From positions 52,703 to 116,702 of the forward strand of contig CALYPL010000006.1 in NCBI GenBank assembly GCA_945273835.1: DNA of 64,000 nucleotides, given 5' to 3'. Positions 52,110 through 62,861 of the stretch are shown here, one piece after another. The notes beneath the pieces were generated by a model. It ran no database searches. It was not told the DNA's origin and saw only the letters and a program-made list of their open reading frames with translations. This DNA comes from an uncultured Dysgonomonas sp. (GTDB taxonomy: Bacteria; Bacteroidota; Bacteroidia; Bacteroidales; Dysgonomonadaceae). The first letter of the stretch is position 1; every line of letters starts with the position of its first letter. Position numbers and translations under genes: made by a program.

Positions 52110-54725
52110 GTGGCAAAGAAGATAGCAGAAACTCCGATGATGAGGCAATATTTCGAGTTCAAGGCTCTACACCCTGACGCAATTTTATTGTTCAGAGTGG
52201 GAGACTTTTACGAAACATTTTCTGACGATGCAATTGCCACTGCTGAAATATTGGGTATTACCCTGACAAGAAGAGCAAATGGTTCCGCGCAGTTTGTTGA
52301 GCTTGCCGGATTTCCGCATCATGCACTTGATACTTACCTGCCTAAGCTGGTCAGAGCGGGTAAACGTGTAGCAATCTGCGATCAGTTGGAAGACCCAAAA
52401 TTAACCAATAAGCTGGTTAAAAGGGGAATTACTGAACTTGTAACCCCCGGTGTTTCGATAAATGACAATGTTTTAGAAAATAAAGAAAATAATTTCGTTT
52501 GCGCCATTCATCATAATAAGAATTCGGCTTACGGTATTTCTTTCCTTGATATTTCAACCGGAGAATTTTTGGTTGCCGAAGGTTCTAAAGAATATATTGA
52601 TAAACTACTGAATAATTTTTCGCCCAAAGAGGTTCTTGTTGAGAGAAGTAAAAAGAAAGCATTTGAAGAAAATTTCGGTTCCCGCTTCTTTGTATTCGAA
52701 CTCGATGATTGGGTATTTACGGATAATACAGCACGCGAAAGATTACTGAAACATTTCGAGACTAAAAATCTGAAAGGTTTTGGAGTAGAGCATCTGACAA
52801 TCGGAATCATTGCGGCAGGAACAATCTTACATTATCTTGATGTTACCCAGCATAACCAGATAAGCCATATTACCTCTTTATCACGTATCGAGGAAGATAA
52901 ATACGTGAGATTGGATAAGTTCACGGTACGAAGCCTTGAACTGATTTCTTCAATGAATGAGGGTGGCAAAACCCTGCTGAATATTCTTGATAAGACAATC
53001 TCGCCGATGGGTGGACGTATGCTTCGCCGTTGGATTGTCTTCCCGCTCAAAGATGCTAAACCGATCAATACTCGTCTATCGGTAGTTGAATATCTATTTA
53101 AAGACATTGAATTAAAAAAATTGCTTGAAGAACAACTTTGTTTGATTGGCGATATTGAACGCATCATTTCAAAAGTTGCGGTAAATAGGGTAAATCCACG
53201 TGAAGTAGTACAATTAAAAGTTGCCCTTAAAGCCATTGGTCTGATACGGGATGCTTTTATGAATTCAGCCGAACCGCATCTCCGGGAACTCGGAGAAAAA
53301 CTTAACCCTTGTCCTGTTATTCGTGACCGCATTAACCAAGAGATACAGAACGATCCTCCTTCTCTAATCAATAAGGGTAATATCATAAATAAGGGAGTCA
53401 ACACCGAACTTGACGAGCTACGCAACATTGCCTATTCTGGTAAAGACTATTTACTAAAGATACAACAACGTGAGATTGAGCGTACAGGTATACCTTCACT
53501 TAAAATCAGCTTCAACAATGTGTTCGGCTATTACATTGAGGTAAGGAATTCGCACAAAGACAAAGTTCCTGCAGAATGGATACGCAAGCAGACGCTTGTG
53601 AACGCCGAACGTTATATTACTGAAGAACTAAAAAATTACGAAGAAAAAATATTAGGTGCCGAAGAGAAAATTCTTGCACTTGAAACCAATATGTTCAACG
53701 ATTTAGTATTAAGCCTCGTTGAATACATACCGACCATTCAGGTCAATGCAAACCTTATAGCCCAGATAGACTGCCTTCTTTCATTTGCGAAGGTCGCACA
53801 AGAGAATAAATACATAAGGCCAGTAATAAATGAAAGCGATGTTTTAGATATTAAACAAGGCCGACATCCGGTTATTGAGAAACAATTGCCACCGGACCAA
53901 CCTTATATAGCTAATGATGTATTTTTAGATAACGATTCACAACAGATCATTATCATCACAGGTCCGAATATGGCGGGTAAATCGGCTTTATTAAGACAAA
54001 CGGCTCTAATAACTCTGATGGCACAAGCCGGTAGTTTCGTGCCTGCCGAATCCGCAAACATCGGTTTAGTTGATAAGATCTTTACCCGTGTCGGTGCGTC
54101 AGATAATATATCGTTAGGAGAGTCGACTTTTATGGTTGAGATGAGTGAAGCATCGGATATATTGAACAATCTTTCATCTAAAAGTCTTGTTTTATTCGAC
54201 GAATTAGGACGTGGCACAAGCACTTATGACGGTATCTCCATTGCATGTGCTATTGTGGAATACATTCATGAACACCCAAAAGCAAAAGCTAAAACTCTTT
54301 TCGCCACACATTATCATGAATTGAATGAAATGGAAAAATCATTCAAGCGGATTAAGAACTACAATGTTTCTGTCAAAGAAATTGATAATAAAATAATATT
54401 TCTTCGCAAGTTAGTAGCGGGCGGAAGTGAACATAGTTTTGGTATTCATGTCGCAAAAATGGCAGGCATGCCGCAAAGCATCGTTAAACGCGCTGATAAG
54501 ATCCTTCATCAATTAGAAACGGACAATCGTAAACAAGGTATCACAAAGCCGATCAACGATATAACTGAACAAAAAGAAGAATATCAATTAAATTTCTTTC
54601 AATTGGACGACCCTATTTTAAGTCAGGTACGTGATGAAATAATATCCCTTGATGTAAACAATCTAACCCCAATGGATGCTCTGAACAAGCTGAATGATAT
54701 AAAGAAAATAGTTAACGGCAAATAA
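52110..54725 (+). CDS. mutS: DNA mismatch repair protein MutS
   Basis: 871 aa from a GTG start, chosen because [20 protein letters not shown] leads straight into the conserved mismatch-binding domain ([16 protein letters not shown], with the Phe-x-Glu mismatch wedge in FYE). Connector, lever and clamp domains follow; the ATPase has Walker [14 protein letters not shown], Walker [15 protein letters not shown] and the conserved [11 protein letters not shown]. Its stop TAA overlaps the next ATG (TAATG), coupling it to an unrelated sugar-nucleotide gene. Confidence 0.96.
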   Translation: MAKKIAETPMMRQYFEFKALHPDAILLFRVGDFYETFSDDAIATAEILGITLTRRANGSAQFVELAGFPHHALDTYLPKLVRAGKRVAICDQLEDPKLTNKLVKRGITELVTPGVSINDNVLENKENNFVCAIHHNKNSAYGISFLDISTGEFLVAEGSKEYIDKLLNNFSPKEVLVERSKKKAFEENFGSRFFVFELDDWVFTDNTARERLLKHFETKNLKGFGVEHLTIGIIAAGTILHYLDVTQHNQISHITSLSRIEEDKYVRLDKFTVRSLELISSMNEGGKTLLNILDKTISPMGGRMLRRWIVFPLKDAKPINTRLSVVEYLFKDIELKKLLEEQLCLIGDIERIISKVAVNRVNPREVVQLKVALKAIGLIRDAFMNSAEPHLRELGEKLNPCPVIRDRINQEIQNDPPSLINKGNIINKGVNTELDELRNIAYSGKDYLLKIQQREIERTGIPSLKISFNNVFGYYIEVRNSHKDKVPAEWIRKQTLVNAERYITEELKNYEEKILGAEEKILALETNMFNDLVLSLVEYIPTIQVNANLIAQIDCLLSFAKVAQENKYIRPVINESDVLDIKQGRHPVIEKQLPPDQPYIANDVFLDNDSQQIIIITGPNMAGKSALLRQTALITLMAQAGSFVPAESANIGLVDKIFTRVGASDNISLGESTFMVEMSEASDILNNLSSKSLVLFDELGRGTSTYDGISIACAIVEYIHEHPKAKAKTLFATHYHELNEMEKSFKRIKNYNVSVKEIDNKIIFLRKLVAGGSEHSFGIHVAKMAGMPQSIVKRADKILHQLETDNRKQGITKPINDITEQKEEYQLNFFQLDDPILSQVRDEIISLDVNNLTPMDALNKLNDIKKIVNGK

Positions 54726-55675
54726 TGAACAGAAAAAAAATACTGATAACCGGAGGAGCGGGATTTATCGGCTCGCATTTGTGCGAAAAATTACTTAATG
54801 ACGGTAATGAAGTTTTATGTGTGGACAATTATTTCACAGGATCGAAAGATAATATTCTTCATTTGATGGACAATCCCTATTTTGAAGCCATCAGACATGA
54901 CATTGTGCATCCTTTTACAGCTGATGTAGATGAAATTTACAATTTGGCTTGTCCGGCATCACCTGTTCACTATCAGTATAATGCGATCAAAACAATCAAA
55001 ACTTCAGTCATGGGAGCTATCAATATGCTCGGATTAGCTAAACGACTGAAAGCAAAAATACTGCAGGCATCAACAAGCGAGGTTTACGGAGATCCGCAGG
55101 TACATCCTCAACAGGAATCATATTGGGGAAATGTGAATCCCATAGGTATCCGCTCTTGCTATGATGAAGGCAAACGTTGTGCAGAAACTTTGTTCATGGA
55201 TTATCACCGACAAAATAATGTGCGTGTAAAAATCATCCGCATATTCAATACTTATGGTCCGAATATGAATCCGAACGATGGACGTGTTGTTTCCAACTTT
55301 ATCGTTCAGGCTCTGAAAGGTGAAGATATAACGATATATGGTGATGGAAGCCAGACCCGAAGTTTCCAATATGTAGACGATCTTGTAGAAGCTATGGTGC
55401 GTATGATGGCAACCAACGATTCTTTTACAGGTCCGGTAAATACGGGTAATCCTGGAGAGTTCACGATGATTGAGTTAGCTAATCTTGTTATTGAATTGAC
55501 CGGTTCTAAATCGAAATTGGTGTTTCGTCCTTTACCAAGCGATGACCCTAAACAACGCAAACCTGATATCACTCTTGCTAAAGAAAGTCTTGGATGGGAG
55601 CCTAAAGTTCAATTAAAGGAGGGATTAATAAAGACTATCGAATATTTTGATAATTTACTGAAACAACATGTTTAA
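54725..55675 (+). CDS. UDP-glucuronate decarboxylase (UDP-xylose synthase)-like SDR
   Basis: 316-aa extended SDR. The NAD motif is [10 protein letters not shown], the catalytic pair Tyr146/Lys150 lies in [14 protein letters not shown], and [14 protein letters not shown] supplies the Ser/Thr-Glu region. RSCYDEGKR, together with [11 protein letters not shown], marks the UDP-glucuronate decarboxylase branch (UXS), giving UDP-xylose from UDP-glucuronate. It overlaps the mutS stop by one base and directly abuts the next gene, so it heads the envelope part of this operon. Confidence 0.92.
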   Translation: MNRKKILITGGAGFIGSHLCEKLLNDGNEVLCVDNYFTGSKDNILHLMDNPYFEAIRHDIVHPFTADVDEIYNLACPASPVHYQYNAIKTIKTSVMGAINMLGLAKRLKAKILQASTSEVYGDPQVHPQQESYWGNVNPIGIRSCYDEGKRCAETLFMDYHRQNNVRVKIIRIFNTYGPNMNPNDGRVVSNFIVQALKGEDITIYGDGSQTRSFQYVDDLVEAMVRMMATNDSFTGPVNTGNPGEFTMIELANLVIELTGSKSKLVFRPLPSDDPKQRKPDITLAKESLGWEPKVQLKEGLIKTIEYFDNLLKQHV

Positions 55676-57388
55676 ATGTTAGCCATTCTTGCCTCTTGGT
55701 GCATTATTTGTTTGGTTTTTCTTGCTTTCGGTAACATATCCATTGCTTTATGTAATAAAGTTATCGGAAGAAAGCTAAATCTATCTTATGTTGATACTTT
55801 TTGGTTAGGTCTATGTGCATGCGGAACTTCAATTTGTACGTTGTCTTTATTCCTGCCGTTAAATAAATATATGTTAAGTGCTTATATTGCATTTACAATT
55901 ATTTATTGGATACTTGAGAAAAAAATTCTTTTCGATATATATAAATCGACTCTTTCTTGGATCAGTTCTCTTAATTGGTTGTATAAGATCGGAATTGCTT
56001 CGATCTTAGCTATTGTTATTGTTTATAGTTTATCGGTTCCTTATACTAAATTATACGATGAATGGCTTTATCATTTGCAAACAATCATGTGGAATGAACA
56101 ATATCGTGTGGTTCCCGGACTCGGCAACTTACACGGAAGATTTGCTTTCAATTCCAATTTCCTATTGCTGACAGGTTTCTTCGGTTACCATCCCGGTTTA
56201 TTTCCTTCAATATTCTCTCTGATCGGATTATGTATATTAATTACATGTTTCTGGCTTATCGGTTGGTTGAATAAGATGAAGAATGACATAATATCAGGTA
56301 GTGTCTTATTGACGGCTCTGTTTTTTCTGATATTTTTCCTCCGAAGCACTTTTACATCTACCATGACCGATCCTTTACCTGCTATATTTGTCATATATAT
56401 TTTAATAAGTTTCATACGTTATACTATCAGTATCGAGAAATTGTTGGTATGGACTGTCATGGCAGCTTTTTGTATTACGTTAAAAACATCTACTGTTGCC
56501 ATTTTATTAGTTCCTGTATTCTCTTTTATATTCATGATTAAGAATAAAGAGTTTAAGCCTTTATTTTTTATATTTACTTTCTGTCTGATTATTGCAATAG
56601 TCTGGTGTGCGAGATCAGTCATCTTATCGGGATACATCGTTTATCCTTTTTCTGCGGTTGACTTGTTCAATTTCGACTGGAAGGTTCCCAAAATATCAAC
56701 AATCATTGAACAAGAATGGGTTTATTCTTGGGCGCGTATTGCAGGTATGGACAGAAGTGTTGTACTTGCCATGCCGTTGCAACAATGGGTTCCCCAATGG
56801 GCTGTAAGGCAAGAAAAATACACCTTAATTCTATATTTTTTCGTTATAATTTCACCTATCATTATCTTATACAGAAGAAAAACTTTTAAAAGTAAACCTA
56901 TCATATTATTTGCATGGTTTGTTGCGATTATAGGAACCGTATTTAGTTTTCTAACGGCACCGGATATCAGATTTAATATTGGTTTTGTTCTCTGTTCGGC
57001 GATAATTCCCTTTTTGCCTCCGATGCAATCAGCCCTGTTTACTAATCTCCTAATCATTCGTAAACCTGAATATGTTTATAGTGCGATCATTGGATTGTCA
57101 GGAATTATCCTTTTAGGTTTGGGGGTACGACAATTTACTCATTTCAAATGGGACGACGAACGATTACTTACGTTCATACTTAAACCTCAAACTTCTGACA
57201 AAGTGAGAAACAAACTTGACATCAAGTATAATGAAACCGTTATTAACGGAATCAGAGTATATACTCCTCAAAAAGGAGATCAATGTTACGATCACAGCAT
57301 ACCTTGTACACCTGCTGTCAATACCTCTTTGCAAATGAGAGGAAACGGTTTTAGAGATGGTTTCAGAATTATTAATAATGAAAATTAA
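55676..57388 (+). CDS. GT-C-like multi-membrane protein, copy 1 (LIC_10190-type)
   Basis: 570 aa with about 11-12 membrane helices. The first large outer loop has YDEWLYHLQTIMWNEQ then VVPGLGNLHGRF; a later loop has DLFNFDWKVP, and the C-terminus is a short soluble tail with two cysteines (QCYDHSIPC) and MRGNGFRDGFR. The architecture and an Asp in the first loop resemble polyprenyl-phosphate-sugar-dependent GT-C glycosyltransferases. Start is the base after the UXS stop. Paralogue of the next gene. Activity is inference. Confidence 0.7.
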   Translation: MLAILASWCIICLVFLAFGNISIALCNKVIGRKLNLSYVDTFWLGLCACGTSICTLSLFLPLNKYMLSAYIAFTIIYWILEKKILFDIYKSTLSWISSLNWLYKIGIASILAIVIVYSLSVPYTKLYDEWLYHLQTIMWNEQYRVVPGLGNLHGRFAFNSNFLLLTGFFGYHPGLFPSIFSLIGLCILITCFWLIGWLNKMKNDIISGSVLLTALFFLIFFLRSTFTSTMTDPLPAIFVIYILISFIRYTISIEKLLVWTVMAAFCITLKTSTVAILLVPVFSFIFMIKNKEFKPLFFIFTFCLIIAIVWCARSVILSGYIVYPFSAVDLFNFDWKVPKISTIIEQEWVYSWARIAGMDRSVVLAMPLQQWVPQWAVRQEKYTLILYFFVIISPIIILYRRKTFKSKPIILFAWFVAIIGTVFSFLTAPDIRFNIGFVLCSAIIPFLPPMQSALFTNLLIIRKPEYVYSAIIGLSGIILLGLGVRQFTHFKWDDERLLTFILKPQTSDKVRNKLDIKYNETVINGIRVYTPQKGDQCYDHSIPCTPAVNTSLQMRGNGFRDGFRIINNEN

Positions 57389-59151
57389 TGATTGCTTTAA
57401 TTACATCCTGGATATTTATCTTAATCATTTTTTCAGCAGCAGGTAATGCGACTATTTTATTGTATCGCAAACTGACTAAAGAACATGAACATTATGATAT
57501 TTTAGATACACTATTATTGGGCATGTGTCTTTTAGGAGTTATAGTTGGTATAACTTCTTTATTTATTCCTTCCGATTTCAAGTTATTACTTGCTTTACTT
57601 ATTATTTCAATCATTTACTGGGTCACAAGACGCAGAACATTAAAAAACGGTTATCACTTTTTTTTATCAGAAATAAAGTCTGTTTCTTTAGTTTTCAGAA
57701 TTCTGATTGTTTTAGCTTTTATATCAATACTTTTACAAGCTCTGCTTGCACCAACATGGGTTGATACTTCATATTATCACATTCAGAATATTATGTGGAA
57801 CGAGCAATTTCATGTTGTGCCGGGTCTTGCGAATTTACAACCTCGTTTCGGATTTAATTCTAATTATTTTTTATTATCCGCTGTATTTGGTCTGAAACCG
57901 TTATTCGGTCAATTTATATTCGGAATTAATCCATTATTCGTAGCATTAATATTTGCCTGTTTAATATTCAAGTCCGCTAAAACAAATAATAAAGCCGCTT
58001 CGTTAAGTTGCTTGTTCATGTTTTGCGTTTTTATGTTTGTGTATAAGGAACATATCAGTTCTTCTTCATCCGACTTATTGCCCAATCTACTTATATTATA
58101 CCTGATATTCAAAATCTTATTTGTACCCGAGAGTTTACACAAAAAGCCGTTTATTTATTTGTGTATTCCTATATTTTGCCTGACATTAAAAGCATCATCA
58201 TTCATAATCGGATTGTTAACATTATACATTTTATGGAATTGTATCAAAAAGAAAAAGTATAAGTTTCTAACATTCGGGCTTACGTATGGAGCTATCATTC
58301 TATTAGTGTGGTGCATACGTAATATAATAATTACCGGCTATCCAATTTTCCCGTTGCCTTCTGTCGACATCTTTTCTTTTGACTGGAAAGTTCCGTTAGA
58401 ATATGTAATTGATCAGAAAAATTATATCACAGCATTTGCCCGTGTAGATACCCTACCCGTGCAAGATGTACTTAATATGAGCATTAAGCAATGGATGCCT
58501 TTATGGTGGCATTCAGGTATGTTCTATTATTTTCCAACTACTAACAGATTATTATTTATCTGCAGTTTATTATCCATACCATCTATGATAGTTTTATATT
58601 TCACAGCAAGAAATTTTAAGTACAGCAAAATAATTTTCGGTCTGTGGCTATTAGTTTTTATTGGTTTTTTATTTTGGTTAATGACTGCTCCGGACTTTAG
58701 ATTTGCTTATGGTTTCATTTTGCCTATAATCTTTATTCCAATATATGTGATTATTTCCGTATTAGATAAAAAATTAAAATTTTCAGAAAAATCCTCCCGA
58801 TTAACAATAAAAATTATATGCATAATCTGCAGCATGGTAGCATGCTGTCAATCAGTGCGAATGCTATATTATCAACGAGACCCGAAAGAAATAATTACTC
58901 AATTATTACTGAAGCCTGAACCTGTGTCACGGACAAAAGAACTGAGAGAATACCAAAATGGCGTTAAGATAAATTTCATGCTTCAGAAAGTGAACAATGT
59001 CGATTTATATATTCCTAATATTGAGACCCATTGCCTTGATTGTCCTTTACCATGCGGATTAGATTATACCGGAGGTTTAGAAATGAGAGGAAAAGACATT
59101 CAGGATGGTTTTAGAACAAAAAGAGACGCTCCACATCGCAGAACTTATTGA
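57388..59151 (+). CDS. GT-C-like multi-membrane protein, copy 2 (LIC_10190-type)
   Basis: 587-aa paralogue of the preceding gene. Shared blocks: VDTSYYHIQNIMWNEQ, VVPGLANLQPRFGFNSNY, DIFSFDWKVPLEY, APDFRFAYGFIL and the tail HCLDCPLPCG plus MRGKDIQDGFR. The conserved D-x3-YH in the first loop is a candidate catalytic site. Its ATG overlaps the stop of copy 1 (TAATG), so both are made in similar amounts and may act in sequence or as a pair. No exact function can be named. Confidence 0.7.
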   Translation: MIALITSWIFILIIFSAAGNATILLYRKLTKEHEHYDILDTLLLGMCLLGVIVGITSLFIPSDFKLLLALLIISIIYWVTRRRTLKNGYHFFLSEIKSVSLVFRILIVLAFISILLQALLAPTWVDTSYYHIQNIMWNEQFHVVPGLANLQPRFGFNSNYFLLSAVFGLKPLFGQFIFGINPLFVALIFACLIFKSAKTNNKAASLSCLFMFCVFMFVYKEHISSSSSDLLPNLLILYLIFKILFVPESLHKKPFIYLCIPIFCLTLKASSFIIGLLTLYILWNCIKKKKYKFLTFGLTYGAIILLVWCIRNIIITGYPIFPLPSVDIFSFDWKVPLEYVIDQKNYITAFARVDTLPVQDVLNMSIKQWMPLWWHSGMFYYFPTTNRLLFICSLLSIPSMIVLYFTARNFKYSKIIFGLWLLVFIGFLFWLMTAPDFRFAYGFILPIIFIPIYVIISVLDKKLKFSEKSSRLTIKIICIICSMVACCQSVRMLYYQRDPKEIITQLLLKPEPVSRTKELREYQNGVKINFMLQKVNNVDLYIPNIETHCLDCPLPCGLDYTGGLEMRGKDIQDGFRTKRDAPHRRTY

Positions 59152-59194
59152 TATTTTCTTACATTTGTGTCTTTATAATTAGCATTGTCGCATT

Positions 59195-59911
59195 ATGAAA
59201 TTATCAATTGTTATACCGGCCTATAATGAGGCTCAGACTATACATCTAATCTTAAATAAGATTATTTCGGTTAATCTTATTGGTGATTTCATAAAAGAAA
59301 TTATAATTGTAAATGACTGCTCTAAAGACAATACGACCGACGTAATAAAAGCTTATATAGCCAATCATCAAGGCTGCGACATAAAGTTATATGAACAGCC
59401 CGTCAATATGGGTAAAGGAGCCGCTTTGCATAGGGGTATAGCTGAAGCAACAGGTGATTATATCATAATACAGGATGCAGACCTTGAATATGACCCTGAG
59501 GAATATAACCTATTACTGAAACCAGTAATTGACGGTTTCGCCGATATTGTGTTCGGTTCACGTTTCATGGGCGGAAAGCCCCATCGTATTTTATTTTTCT
59601 GGCATTCTATCGGTAACAGAATACTCACATTCATTTCTAATATGTTCACGAATCTGAACTTAACGGATATGGAGACTTGCTATAAATTATTCAGAGCCGA
59701 TATGATTAAATCGTTGACACTGAAAGAACGTCGCTTTGGATTTGAGCCTGAAGTAACAGCTAAAATTGCGAGAATACCGCATGTCCGTATTTACGAAGTG
59801 GGGATTTCTTATTATGGCCGTACTTATGATGAAGGTAAAAAAATAGGCTGGAGAGATGGTGTACGTGCCTTTATTTGTATGATTAAATACGGACTTTTTA
59901 AGATCAACTAA
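59195..59911 (+). CDS. DPM1-like polyprenyl-phosphate glycosyltransferase (GT2)
   Basis: 238-aa GT2 enzyme with [20 protein letters not shown] at the N-terminus, [13 protein letters not shown], and the donor motif [15 protein letters not shown] (DAD). [18 protein letters not shown] and the segment [13 protein letters not shown] are typical of dolichyl-phosphate mannose/glucose synthase relatives. No C-terminal membrane helices are present (the short DPM1 type). It would charge undecaprenyl phosphate with a sugar, a plausible donor for the two GT-C-like proteins encoded 43 bp upstream. Confidence 0.88.
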   Translation: MKLSIVIPAYNEAQTIHLILNKIISVNLIGDFIKEIIIVNDCSKDNTTDVIKAYIANHQGCDIKLYEQPVNMGKGAALHRGIAEATGDYIIIQDADLEYDPEEYNLLLKPVIDGFADIVFGSRFMGGKPHRILFFWHSIGNRILTFISNMFTNLNLTDMETCYKLFRADMIKSLTLKERRFGFEPEVTAKIARIPHVRIYEVGISYYGRTYDEGKKIGWRDGVRAFICMIKYGLFKIN

Positions 59912-59946
59912 TACCCATATACAGAATTCATTAATTTTCTACTAAA

Positions 59947-60792
59947 TTGAAGTTGCCGAATATTGTTACCCGTATTTTATCGGGATTTGTCTTTATTGTT
60001 ATTTTAATTGGCGGTATCATACTTAACCAATATACGTTTGCTGTTGTATTTGGATTAGTTACCGGGCTATGCATCTGGGAGTTTTATGGACTAATGGAGA
60101 ACAAAGCCGGAGTGTCTTTATCGAAAGGACAGAATTTGGCAGGTGCATTATTGCTCTATGGAGGTGGATATTTATATGTAACATGGGGAAGCTTAATTCA
60201 ACTTAGCATTCTGATTTGCATAATACCTTATCTGATTTATCTTTTGAGCCTTTTTATAAGCGAATTATATATGAAGCGAACCGATCCGCTTAAATCTTTA
60301 GCTTATTCTCTATTCGGTCAATTATATATTGCTCTGCCATTTACCTCAGCATTTTATATCGCTTTCATCAACTCATCATATACGCCACTATTTATGCTGG
60401 CTGTACTAATTATAATTTGGGTAAATGATACCTTTGCTTATCTTACAGGTATGAGTATAGGTAAACACCGCTTGTTTGAAAGAATATCACCGAAAAAATC
60501 GTGGGAAGGCTTTATCGGAGGATGTATAGCCGCCATAATAGCATCTATTATAATTTCACATTATAGCTCCTCATCTCTTACTATCGCTCAATGGATAGGA
60601 TTTGCTCTGATAGTAGTCATCTTTGGCACATGGGGTGATCTTTTCGAGTCAATGATCAAACGTACTATAGGAGTTAAAGATTCAGGCAATATGATACCGG
60701 GACATGGCGGGGCGCTCGATCGCTTCGATAGCACGATATTCGCTATTCCGGCAATTGGAATTTATTTAGCTATTCTTACTCAGCTAAATTGA
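59947..60792 (+). CDS. cdsA: Phosphatidate cytidylyltransferase CdsA
   Basis: 281-aa membrane enzyme making CDP-diacylglycerol. The signature S-x-x-KR-x4-KDSGNMIPGHGG-x-LDRFD is intact near the C-terminus (SMIKRTIGVKDSGNMIPG, then HGGALDRFDS). About eight membrane helices. The start is TTG at 59947; no ATG occurs before the conserved LPNIVTRILSGFVF. It is 35 bp after the GT2 gene and last in the mutS operon, convergent with the MgtC-like gene. Confidence 0.94.
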   Translation: MKLPNIVTRILSGFVFIVILIGGIILNQYTFAVVFGLVTGLCIWEFYGLMENKAGVSLSKGQNLAGALLLYGGGYLYVTWGSLIQLSILICIIPYLIYLLSLFISELYMKRTDPLKSLAYSLFGQLYIALPFTSAFYIAFINSSYTPLFMLAVLIIIWVNDTFAYLTGMSIGKHRLFERISPKKSWEGFIGGCIAAIIASIIISHYSSSSLTIAQWIGFALIVVIFGTWGDLFESMIKRTIGVKDSGNMIPGHGGALDRFDSTIFAIPAIGIYLAILTQLN

Positions 60793-60807
60793 TTGTAAGC
60801 AAGATTA

Positions 60808-61479
60808 TTAATCCCAGTTGATCTCTTTTATTTCGGATTCAGCATGCAATTCTTTTACAAACAATGCTAATCCCGATTTATCAAATGTTTTGAACCTGAA
60901 AGCAATAGTATAGCTATCTTTCTCATCTTCATCAAAACTAAATGATTCGACCTCGAAAATTTTACTGCTAAATATCCGGTCTATTATCTGAAATGATTTA
61001 TTTCTGTCAGTTACAACTATTCTTACATATTTCGATTTGAATTTTGCAAAAATACGTTTTTCGAGAGGCTGTATTATCCATAAAATAAATATCGCGAGAA
61101 CAGTGCAAATCATGGCTGCAAAATACATACCTCCCCCAACAGCCAAACCTATTGCTGCCACAGTCCATAATCCTGCCGCCGTCGTAAGTCCTCTGATAAT
61201 TTTTTGCTTGAGAAACATAATTGTTCCCGCACCAATGAAACCGATACCACTAATCACTTGAGCAGCCATACGTGAGGGATCCAGTGACACATTTGGAGTG
61301 TTCAGAATATCAGAAAAACCAAATGCCGATACAATCATAATCAGGGATGAGCCAAGACAAACCATCATATGCGTACGCATACCCGCAGCCAGATCTTTTC
61401 GTTCACGTTCGAGTCCAATAACTGCACCCAAGACTGAAGCCAATAACAGGCGGATAAATATTTCTTGCCATGTAATCAT
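60808..61479 (-). CDS. MgtC/SapB family membrane protein
   Basis: 223 aa with about five membrane helices (LLLASVLGAVIGLERE, IGFIGAGTIMFLKQK, GLWTVAAIGLAVGGGMYFAA) followed by a cytoplasmic ACT-like regulatory domain (about 145-223). The conserved GLERE, GIGFLGAG-like GIGFIGAGTI and GLTTAAGLW motifs define MgtC/SapB. Proteins of this family affect Mg2+ homeostasis, ATP synthase or acid stress. No Mg riboswitch was seen upstream, so the trigger is unknown. Confidence 0.92.
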   Translation of the reverse strand: MITWQEIFIRLLLASVLGAVIGLERERKDLAAGMRTHMMVCLGSSLIMIVSAFGFSDILNTPNVSLDPSRMAAQVISGIGFIGAGTIMFLKQKIIRGLTTAAGLWTVAAIGLAVGGGMYFAAMICTVLAIFILWIIQPLEKRIFAKFKSKYVRIVVTDRNKSFQIIDRIFSSKIFEVESFSFDEDEKDSYTIAFRFKTFDKSGLALFVKELHAESEIKEINWD

Positions 61480-61537
61480 TCTCTAAATTTATAAATAATT
61501 CCAGTTTAAGCAAAATCTAAATTCTGCTATAAATAAT

Positions 61538-61570
61538 GAGGGGGGATTCATATATGATGAATCCCCCCTC
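61538..61570 (-). terminator. Strong hairpin after spt
   Basis: Perfect 14-bp arms GAGGGGGGATTCAT (61538-61551) and ATGAATCCCCCCTC (61557-61570), with a 5-base loop, in an AT-rich gap. It is downstream of spt on the minus strand; the following run (ATTATTTAT) is only moderately T-rich, while the plus strand has TTTATATTTTTTATTTT. Confidence 0.7.
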
Positions 61571-61592
61571 ACTTTATATTTTTTATTTTGTA

Positions 61593-62798
61593 TTATGCTT
61601 TTGTGTGTGCAAATACATCCATTTCATCAAATACTTTCTTAATCTTGTCAAGCGCTCTGTCGATTTGTTCTTTTGTATGGGTAGCCATCAATGAGAAACG
61701 TATCAACGTATCGTTTGGTGAAACGGCAGGCGACACAACAGGGTTCACGAACACTCCTTCTTCAAATAGACGTTTTGTTATCATGAACGTTTTAGCATTA
61801 TCTCTAATAAATAGCGGAATAATCGGAGTGGATGTATGACCTATTTCACAATTCATACTTCTGAAACCATCAAGAGCATAGTGTGTCAAATCCCAAAGGT
61901 TTTTAACACGTTCAGGCTCAGAGATCAAAATTTCTAATGCCGCATCAGCAGCTGCTGTGGCAGCAGGCGTTATACTTGCACTAAAGATATATGGTCGTGA
62001 ATTATGTCTCAAATAATCTATTGTGACCTCGTCACCCGCTATAAATCCTCCGATAGAAGCAAGTGATTTACTGAAGGTACCCATCACCATATCCACATCA
62101 TCCGTTAACCCGAAATGGTCATGCACTCCTCTTCCGTTATAATTACGCCCCATTACTCCAATACCATGTGCTTCATCGATCATTACATTGGCATTGTACT
62201 TTTTAGCGAGTTTTACTATATCGGGGAGATTAACAACATCGCCTTCCATACTGAAGACTCCGTCTATAACTATCAGTTTTACTTTATCAGGTTCACACTT
62301 CTGAAGCTGTTTTTCTAACGAAGCCATGTCGTTATGCCTAAACTTCAACTTGGTTGAGAATGATGTTCTGCTTCCTTCTATTATCGAAGCATGATCTAAT
62401 TCGTCCCAAATGATGTAGTCTTCACGACCGGTTACACAACCTACGACTCCTTCGTTAACACTAAATCCTGTAGAATAGATAAGAGCATCTTCTTTACCTG
62501 CAAATTTAGCTAATTTACGTTCGAGGTTGACATGGATATCAAGCGTACCGTTCAAAAAGCGCGATCCGGCCATACCCGTTCCATATTTTTTAACGGCATC
62601 AATGGCAGCTTCTTTGACTTTTGGATGATTAGTAAGACCTAAATAGGCATTTGAACCAAACATCAGTACTTTTTTGCCATTAATTATTACCTCTGTATCC
62701 TGATCGCTCTGGATTTCTCTAAAGTAAGGGTATATGCCTGCAGCACGTGTATTTCTTGCTGCGTCATATTTCAACATTCTATCTCTTAAAAGACTCAT
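61593..62798 (-). CDS. spt: Serine palmitoyltransferase-like alpha-oxoamine synthase
   Basis: 401 aa from the ATG at 62798. PLP enzyme that condenses serine with an acyl-CoA, the first step of sphingolipid synthesis. The PLP lysine is Lys244 (TFSKSLASIGG), with Asp208 and His211 in MIDEAHGIG; the start AAGIYPYFREIQSDQDTEV is that of Bacteroides Spt, whose product gives the abundant Bacteroidetes sphingolipids. A TTG at 62864 is in the -7 box and is not the start. It could act instead on glycine or alanine, but length and start favour Spt. Confidence 0.9.
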   Translation of the reverse strand: MSLLRDRMLKYDAARNTRAAGIYPYFREIQSDQDTEVIINGKKVLMFGSNAYLGLTNHPKVKEAAIDAVKKYGTGMAGSRFLNGTLDIHVNLERKLAKFAGKEDALIYSTGFSVNEGVVGCVTGREDYIIWDELDHASIIEGSRTSFSTKLKFRHNDMASLEKQLQKCEPDKVKLIVIDGVFSMEGDVVNLPDIVKLAKKYNANVMIDEAHGIGVMGRNYNGRGVHDHFGLTDDVDMVMGTFSKSLASIGGFIAGDEVTIDYLRHNSRPYIFSASITPAATAAADAALEILISEPERVKNLWDLTHYALDGFRSMNCEIGHTSTPIIPLFIRDNAKTFMITKRLFEEGVFVNPVVSPAVSPNDTLIRFSLMATHTKEQIDRALDKIKKVFDEMDVFAHTKA

Positions 62799-62861
62799 AT
62801 TCAAATTAAAAAGAACTTGACTATTATTACTGCACCCGATTTCCTTGAAAAATGCAGACTG

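Noticed and set aside
51980..52177. 65-codon frame overlapping the mutS start
   Set aside because: Lies across the phoH/mutS divergent promoters and runs into mutS in another frame; low-complexity residues only.
52110..54725. mutS operon fusion with sugar genes as evidence of an anti-phage system
   Set aside because: MutS has all normal housekeeping motifs and the following genes are envelope-related; no nuclease, reverse transcriptase or toxin domain was seen.
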